Source: Burkholderiaceae bacterium (GTDB lineage Bacteria > Pseudomonadota > Gammaproteobacteria > Burkholderiales > Burkholderiaceae). Taken from it: a stretch of DNA of 8,386 nucleotides. Under the pieces are notes generated by a model. That model was not told the DNA's origin, did no database searches, and was given only the letters and a program-made list of their open reading frames with translations. Shown here piece by piece: positions 4,269-8,386 of the stretch; within the stretch, counting starts at the first letter, position 1; each line of letters begins with the position of its first letter. The DNA is taken from positions 1-8,386 of the forward strand of contig CANHLB010000064.1 of assembly GCA_947461335.1 (NCBI GenBank). The letters run 5' to 3'. The translations under genes and the position numbers were made by a program.

Positions 4269-6380
4269 CTCAATTAACCAGCGCACCCGTGTATTTTTGC
4301 TAATTCTCCCTTGAGAGTTTTTACGTAAATGTTGGTCAACCGCCTCTAAAACCTCCTGTAATTGTTTGCGACTTTCAGCCTCAATAAGGAGTTGAGCGCG
4401 CTCAATACCTGCTACCCGCATGACTGCTTTTGGCACGGGATCATAAACTCTTAACCCTTTAGATATAAGGGCTTCTGACTTTAAATGCCCCTTTAATACA
4501 CCTAAAAATTGGATCGCCTTGTCTAGACTTCTAGCTTCGGCATGTACCAAGGCTTGATATGAAAACGGTGGCAATCCTGCTTCTTGTCTCTCAGAAGAGA
4601 TGTGGGATAAAAAACCATCTACATCGTGACGCAGCAAATATTGAAATATTGCAGATTCTGGATACTGTGTTTCGATATAGATATCGCCGCCAGCTTGACC
4701 ATTCTTTCCAGACCGCCCTGCGCGTCCAGCTACCTGAACTAATTGCGCAAAAAGCCTTTCTGCGGCCCGAAAGTCTTGTGAGAATAATCTGCTGTCAGCG
4801 TCTAGAACACCAACTAGCCCAATATTTTGATAATCGTGCCCCTTGGCGATCATTTGTGTCCCGACTACGATATCTACATTGCCTTCATGAATTTCTTGAA
4901 ACAGCGCTTCTGCAGCCTTGGCCCCTTTAATAGAGTCTGTATCGACACGAAGTACTCTAGCTCCAGACCACATCTCATCAATCCCATCTTCAATCTTTTG
5001 CGTGCCTTGCCCTAAAGTTTTTAAATCCGCATTGCCACATTCTGGGCAATGCATGGGAACGGGATTTGCTAGACCACAATGATGACAACTGAGAACTGAC
5101 TTCTTGGTTAAAGCTCCAGCTTTATGCAAGACCATATAAGAACTGCACTGTTTACATTTAGAAAGCCAGTTACACGCGCTGCAACTCAGAACTGGAGCGT
5201 AACCTCTTCTATTAATGAGTATTAGACTTTGCTTTTTGTTTTCTAAATTTTTATTGATCGCATTAGCAAGAGTCTTAGTTACTACACTTTTATCTTTGGG
5301 TCTACCAAGATCACCAGGGCTATATTGGTTTTGAGGGTCACGCGTATTGATCAAATGAACCTTGGGTAAGCTAGCTCCTTGCGCCCGCTGGTCAAGGCGG
5401 ATGTATTCATAACGACCTGCTTTTGCTGCAACCCAGGTTTCCAAAGAGGGTGTTGCAGAAGACAGCAAAATAGGTATCTTCACATCATGTGCGCGCCAAA
5501 TGGCAAGATCACGTGCTGAGTAGCGTATTCCGTCTTGCTGCTTATAAGAGGGGTCGTGCTCTTCATCCACAACGATTGCGCGCAAATTTGGCAGGGGCGT
5601 TAACGCAGCTAATCGCGTTCCTAAAACAATTTGTGCCCTACCAGTCATTGCCTCATACCAAGCAATGCCCCTGTCTTTTTCTGTTACCCCACTATGCAGC
5701 ACAACCATATGCCTATTAGGAAAATATGCGCGCACTCTACGTTCTAGTTGTGGTGTCAAATTAATTTCGGGGACAAGGAGCAACACTTGTGCACAGTCAT
5801 CATCCAAGATTGTGCTTAACCAATTTAAAAATACTGCGGTCTTCCCGCTGCCAGTTTGGCCCTGCAAAAGAAAGGTCTTAAACTGATTTTTCACTGCATT
5901 AGATTCACGTAATTTTTCTAAAGCCTGCTTCTGTTCGCCATTGAGCTCGACCTCACTGATAAAACCCTCGCTTTTCTCCTGTTTATTTTTTTTCCTTTTT
6001 TTCTCTTCTGCGGCTATGAGTTTTTGCGGAATCTTTTCCCAATGCTCTGGCTTTTTCCACATTTGTGGAATCGTCGGAATGATGGTTTCACCAAGGGCAT
6101 GAATGTAGTATTGGCTCGCAAAATTCATTAAGCTCAAGGCTGCTGGATCAAAGGGAGGAAGTGGGGCTAGCTTGGCTACTGACTTTAATTTATCATTTTC
6201 AAAATCAGAGTGAGCGCTTACTTTTATAACCATGCCCACTAAGCATGAACGCCCAAAAGGAACTTCTACAAGGCATCCTATCTGTGGAGAGATGCCTAAC
6301 TTTTCAGCATCCCATAAATAGTCAAAGCCCTGGGCAAGGGGCTTATCAACAACGACTTGAACCACGATTAGCGGGACCAT
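4248..6380 (-). CDS. priA: Primosomal protein N' (replication restart helicase PriA)
   Basis: A 710-residue superfamily 2 3'-to-5' DNA helicase that recognises stalled or D-loop forks and reloads DnaB. The N-terminal fork-binding domain spans about 1-105. The helicase core carries Walker A GQTGSGKT (174-181), LVPEI (202-206), the DEEH box (272-275), SSATPSLET (308-315), GTQMIAKGHD (507-516) and QVAGRAGRSGK (549-559). A zinc-binding insertion has eight cysteines (400, 403, 409, 412, 432, 435, 445, 448), the E. coli PriA pattern that binds two zinc ions. A Lys/Glu-rich linker (about 125-138) joins the N-terminal part to the helicase and is encoded by near-homopolymer A runs. The length is close to E. 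coli PriA (732). ATG at 6380 gives a normal N-terminus; GAAGT just upstream is a weak Shine-Dalgarno. It lies downstream of hemE on the same strand, separated by a 264-bp regulatory-looking gap. Confidence 0.97.
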   Translation of the reverse strand: MVPLIVVQVVVDKPLAQGFDYLWDAEKLGISPQIGCLVEVPFGRSCLVGMVIKVSAHSDFENDKLKSVAKLAPLPPFDPAALSLMNFASQYYIHALGETIIPTIPQMWKKPEHWEKIPQKLIAAEEKKRKKNKQEKSEGFISEVELNGEQKQALEKLRESNAVKNQFKTFLLQGQTGSGKTAVFLNWLSTILDDDCAQVLLLVPEINLTPQLERRVRAYFPNRHMVVLHSGVTEKDRGIAWYEAMTGRAQIVLGTRLAALTPLPNLRAIVVDEEHDPSYKQQDGIRYSARDLAIWRAHDVKIPILLSSATPSLETWVAAKAGRYEYIRLDQRAQGASLPKVHLINTRDPQNQYSPGDLGRPKDKSVVTKTLANAINKNLENKKQSLILINRRGYAPVLSCSACNWLSKCKQCSSYMVLHKAGALTKKSVLSCHHCGLANPVPMHCPECGNADLKTLGQGTQKIEDGIDEMWSGARVLRVDTDSIKGAKAAEALFQEIHEGNVDIVVGTQMIAKGHDYQNIGLVGVLDADSRLFSQDFRAAERLFAQLVQVAGRAGRSGKNGQAGGDIYIETQYPESAIFQYLLRHDVDGFLSHISSERQEAGLPPFSYQALVHAEARSLDKAIQFLGVLKGHLKSEALISKGLRVYDPVPKAVMRVAGIERAQLLIEAESRKQLQEVLEAVDQHLRKNSQGRISKNTRVRWLIERDPIAI
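6343..6351 (+). promoter_or_regulatory. Near-match DnaA box inside the priA 5' coding region
   Basis: TTATCAACA differs at one base from TTATCCACA. It is in the opposite orientation to the boxes in the adjacent gap and lies in coding sequence, so on its own it could be chance. Confidence 0.3.
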
Positions 6381-6406
6381 GATTTACTTCAATTTTCTGT
6401 TTTGCT

Positions 6407-6415
6407 TGTGGATAA
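6407..6415 (-). promoter_or_regulatory. Perfect DnaA box
   Basis: TGTGGATAA on the plus strand reads TTATCCACA on the minus strand, an exact match to the high-affinity E. coli DnaA box. It is 27 bp upstream of the priA start codon. Confidence 0.7.
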
Positions 6416-6418
6416 GTC

Positions 6419-6427
6419 TGTGGATAT
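6419..6427 (-). promoter_or_regulatory. DnaA box, one mismatch
   Basis: TGTGGATAT (minus strand ATATCCACA) differs from the perfect box at one end base. It is in the same orientation as the perfect box, with starts 12 bp apart, a spacing suited to cooperative DnaA binding. Confidence 0.55.
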
Positions 6428-6511
6428 CATCCAAAGATTCTGATTTATAAGCTAATTTAACAGCTATCCGATTCTGCACTGTTTTTAAGCATTTTATTAA
6501 AAATATATATA

Positions 6512-6524
6512 AATCAATAACTTA
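6512..6524 (+). promoter_or_regulatory. IHF-consensus match
   Basis: AATCAATAACTTA fits the E. coli consensus WATCAANNNNTTR at every defined position and abuts the pure A/T run. The consensus is degenerate and common in AT-rich DNA, so the match is suggestive only. Confidence 0.4.
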
Positions 6525-6593
6525 GGTCATACTTCAAAAGTGAACGTTTATATTTATTCGCAATCTTCATGAATTTTGAATTAAGCACCAATC

Positions 6594-6602
6594 TGTGCAT
6601 AA
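6594..6602 (-). promoter_or_regulatory. DnaA box matching TTATNCACA
   Basis: TGTGCATAA reads TTATGCACA on the minus strand, fitting the relaxed consensus. It has the same orientation as the boxes at 6407 and 6419 and lies on the other side of the AT-rich core. Confidence 0.5.
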
Positions 6603-6644
6603 CTTTCTTCAAAATTTCAATCCTAAGTGAGTGGATACTCAGGA

Positions 6645-7757
6645 TTATTGCTTTGATCTAAGAGCCCTTGAGCGCTGCATCACCGCCTCCGTCAATGCAG
6701 TGACGCTTTCTGGAGGGGTAAATTGGGAGATTCCGTGCCCAAGATTAAATATATGCCCGTCAAGAGGATGCAAGCCAGGTTTAAGGGCTGGTGCACTGGC
6801 CAAATCCTCTAGGATGAGGTTTGCCTGCGCAGCTATTTCTTTTGGCTCAGAGAATAGGATTAGAGGGTCTAGATTGCCTTGTAATGCTAGAGGCTTATTA
6901 AGTGCCAGCAGTTGTCTACGAGCACGGCCAAGCGACATCGTCCAATCCATTGCAATAACGTCAGCACCAACATCTGCCATATCGTTTAACCAAATGGCGC
7001 CGCCTTTTGTAAACATGATGATAGGAATTTTTCTACCCTCATGTTCACGTGGCAATAATGCGATGACTTTTTGCATCGAAGCTAATGACATTTTTTGATA
7101 CCAGCCATCTGGTAGCATTCCGCCCCAGGTATCAAAAATCATCAGCGCTTGTGCTCCAGCTTTTGCTTGCTCTGTTAAATATGCTGCCACTGATTGGGCG
7201 TTGATATCTAAGATGTGCTGCAATAAATCGGGGCGACTAAACATCATGGTTTTAGCATGTCGGAAATCATCCGAGCTAGACCCATCAATCATGTAGCAGG
7301 CTAATGTCCATGGGCTTCCAGAAAAGCCAATCAGAGGTACGCGTTGATTGCCGTCGGAAGTTAATGCTTTACGAATTTCTGATACAGCATCAAATACATA
7401 TTTCAGCTGATCCATATCAGCAACATGTAATTTTTTAACCGCCTCTTCAGTCCGCAATGGGTGGTCAAAACTCGGGCCTTCACCAGTGGTAAATTTCAAT
7501 CCCAATCCCATAGCGTCAGGGATAGTCAAAATATCAGAGAACAAAATCGCTGCGTCTAATGGATAACGATCCAAGGGCTGAAGCGTTACCTCAGTAGCAT
7601 AAGCAGGATTTTTAGCAAGCCCAAGAAAGCTTCCGGCTTTAGCGCGCGTGGCGTTGTATTCGGGAAGATACCTTCCGGCTTGGCGCATCAGCCAAAGCGG
7701 TGTTTGATCAACCGCTTCGCCAAGGCAAGCTCTTAAAAAGCGATCATTTAACAGCAA
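6645..7757 (-). CDS. hemE: Uroporphyrinogen decarboxylase
   Basis: A 370-residue cytoplasmic enzyme that removes four carboxylates from uroporphyrinogen III to give coproporphyrinogen III in haem synthesis; no cofactor is needed. The family signature [10 protein letters not shown] is at 25-34. Residues expected to contact substrate are visible: Arg25 and Arg29, Asp75 (ILFSD), Tyr155 (LACYMIDG), the FDTWGG loop at 208-213, and His341 (FNLGHGI). The length is normal. The start is unusual: no ATG occurs before codon 24, which lies inside conserved sequence, so TTG at 7757 is the best start and gives the expected [10 protein letters not shown]-terminus. CAGG about 8 nt upstream is a plausible Shine-Dalgarno. 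The gene begins 15 bp after the atpC stop, in the same frame, so it should be the tail of the ATP synthase operon; no promoter is evident in that gap. Confidence 0.96.
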   Translation of the reverse strand: MLLNDRFLRACLGEAVDQTPLWLMRQAGRYLPEYNATRAKAGSFLGLAKNPAYATEVTLQPLDRYPLDAAILFSDILTIPDAMGLGLKFTTGEGPSFDHPLRTEEAVKKLHVADMDQLKYVFDAVSEIRKALTSDGNQRVPLIGFSGSPWTLACYMIDGSSSDDFRHAKTMMFSRPDLLQHILDINAQSVAAYLTEQAKAGAQALMIFDTWGGMLPDGWYQKMSLASMQKVIALLPREHEGRKIPIIMFTKGGAIWLNDMADVGADVIAMDWTMSLGRARRQLLALNKPLALQGNLDPLILFSEPKEIAAQANLILEDLASAPALKPGLHPLDGHIFNLGHGISQFTPPESVTALTEAVMQRSRALRSKQ

Positions 7758-7772
7758 GTGGATGGCCTGTAA

Positions 7773-8189
7773 TTATTTTTTACGGCGGAAGCGTGCAATT
7801 GCAGCGAGCTGTGCGGCTGCCATAGCAAACTCAGACTGGGCTAAAGCCAAATCAAAGTCAGTGCCACGGTTTTGCATCGCTTCTTCTGCGCGTTTTTTTG
7901 CTTCTAAGGCCTTTGCTTCGTCAAGATCATGCCCACGAATAGCAGTATCCGCCAACACGGTAACGCGATCGGGCTGAACTTCTAAGTAGCCGCCAGCAAC
8001 AAACACAAACTCTTCATCACCATCTGCCTTTTCAATGCGAACAGAGCCTGGGCGAATACGTGTAATTAACGGAGTGTGGCCATGCAAGATACCGAGCTCA
8101 CCACCTTCACCGGGAAGGGCAACAAACTTAGCCTCTCCGCTGAAAATGGACTTCTCGGCACTCACTACGTCGACATGTATGTTTGACAT
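7773..8189 (-). CDS. atpC: F1Fo ATP synthase epsilon subunit
   Basis: A 138-residue protein, the normal length of bacterial epsilon (139 in E. coli). Epsilon is part of the central rotor stalk; its C-terminal helices can extend to inhibit ATP hydrolysis. The N-terminal beta-sandwich (about 1-85) shows the hallmark [20 protein letters not shown], and the C-terminal helical hairpin (about 90-138) is rich in Ala, Glu and Lys and ends with the basic RFRRKK. ATG at 8189 starts with the usual family N-terminus ([18 protein letters not shown]). It follows atpD by 20 bp and precedes hemE by 15 bp on the same strand, so all three should share a transcript from an atp promoter outside the window. Confidence 0.97.
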   Translation of the reverse strand: MSNIHVDVVSAEKSIFSGEAKFVALPGEGGELGILHGHTPLITRIRPGSVRIEKADGDEEFVFVAGGYLEVQPDRVTVLADTAIRGHDLDEAKALEAKKRAEEAMQNRGTDFDLALAQSEFAMAAAQLAAIARFRRKK

Positions 8190-8209
8190 AATTTTCTAGA
8201 TGCTTTCGA

Positions 8210-8386
8210 TTAAAGCTTCTTAGCCTTTTCAATGGCTTCATCAATTGAACCCACCATGTAGAACGCCTGCTCTGGCAAATGATCCAACTCACCGCTACAA
8301 ATCATCTTGAAGCCGCGGATGGTTTCTTTCAGTGGCACGTATTTGCCTGGCGAACCAGTAAACACTTCAGCAACGTGGAAAGGCTG
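8210..8386 (-). CDS. atpD: F1Fo ATP synthase beta subunit, C-terminal 58 residues (partial)
   Basis: Only the last 58 codons and the TAA stop are in the window; the 5' end lies beyond the right edge. The reading frame gives [17 protein letters not shown], then LKETIRGFK and [22 protein letters not shown], which are the conserved C-terminal sequences of the catalytic beta subunit that binds ADP and phosphate in the F1 head. The nucleotide-binding P-loop is outside the window. The stop is 20 bp before atpC, the standard atpD-atpC order. Confidence 0.96.
   Translation of the reverse strand, partial: QPFHVAEVFTGSPGKYVPLKETIRGFKMICSGELDHLPEQAFYMVGSIDEAIEKAKKL

Larger units (their letters stand above)
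6381..6644. other. Gene-free 264-bp priA-hemE gap with DnaA boxes, AT-rich core and IHF-like site
   Basis: No open frame or RNA gene is supported here. The gap is markedly AT-rich: 6481-6520 holds four G/C in 40 bp and 6491-6514 none at all. Around this core lie DnaA-box matches at 6407, 6419 and 6594, weaker two-mismatch ones at 6554 and 6630, and an IHF-consensus match at 6512-6524. That composition fits an origin-like or DnaA-regulated region. It must also hold any promoter for priA, although no convincing -35/-10 pair for priA was found. Confidence 0.55.

Noticed and set aside
4559..5886. Several plus-strand frames inside priA (4559-4930, 4827-5015, 5489-5719, 5665-5886)
   Set aside because: Antisense shadows of conserved PriA motifs, with no family resemblance.
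6621..6644. hemE terminator (GAGT/ACTC hairpin after the stop)
   Set aside because: The 4-bp stem needs a 4-nt bulge to extend and has no T-run directly after it.
6631..7098. Plus-strand frame opposite hemE
   Set aside because: Antisense to conserved HemE sequence; Cys/Arg/Ser-rich composition typical of a shadow frame.
7762..7977. Plus-strand frame opposite atpC
   Set aside because: Antisense to the epsilon C-terminal helices; the Ala/Ser-rich composition is inherited from them.

Overview
This window looks like a chromosomal housekeeping segment of a betaproteobacterium, most likely a Burkholderiaceae member close to Polynucleobacter. That assignment is an inference from how the proteins read (GcvH, HemE, the AtpD C-terminus, the DiaA/GmhA-type SIS protein), from the moderate GC content, and from gene order; no search was run. 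I see no insertion sequences, CRISPR arrays, phage genes or toxin modules.

Layout. On the minus strand at the left edge, a SIS-domain protein (DiaA/GmhA type) is followed by a DolP/YraP-like BON-domain lipoprotein cut by the window edge. Divergent from them on the plus strand is rsmI (16S rRNA 2'-O-methyltransferase). This is the rsmI / diaA / dolP neighbourhood known from E. coli, but with no room for yraN between rsmI and diaA. Next, on the minus strand, is a 73-residue membrane protein that resembles the membrane anchor of a cytochrome c5-type protein without its haem domain. It shares a terminator region with rsmI. A tRNA-Arg(CCG) and a three-His-box fatty acid desaturase follow on the plus strand, then a 61-residue CxxC...CxxC protein and a gcvH with no gcvT or gcvP beside it. 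gcvH converges on priA (minus strand). To the right, all on the minus strand, is the end of the ATP synthase operon (atpD partial, atpC), with hemE following 15 bp after atpC.

How the genes fit together. atpD-atpC-hemE is almost certainly one transcript, placing a haem-synthesis enzyme at the tail of the ATP synthase operon. hemE appears to start with TTG. The SIS and BON genes are probably one transcript (33 bp apart). Several genes have non-ATG starts or poor ribosome-binding sites.

The most interesting stretch is the 264-bp gap between priA and hemE. It carries a perfect DnaA box, at least two close matches, a 24-bp run of pure A/T and a perfect match to the E. coli IHF consensus. This resembles a replication origin or another DnaA-controlled site, and needs experimental or whole-genome confirmation. 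No clearly new multi-gene system is visible. The other observations are the cytochrome-less anchor, an SIS protein keeping catalytic metal ligands in a DiaA setting, and hairpins in two leader regions.
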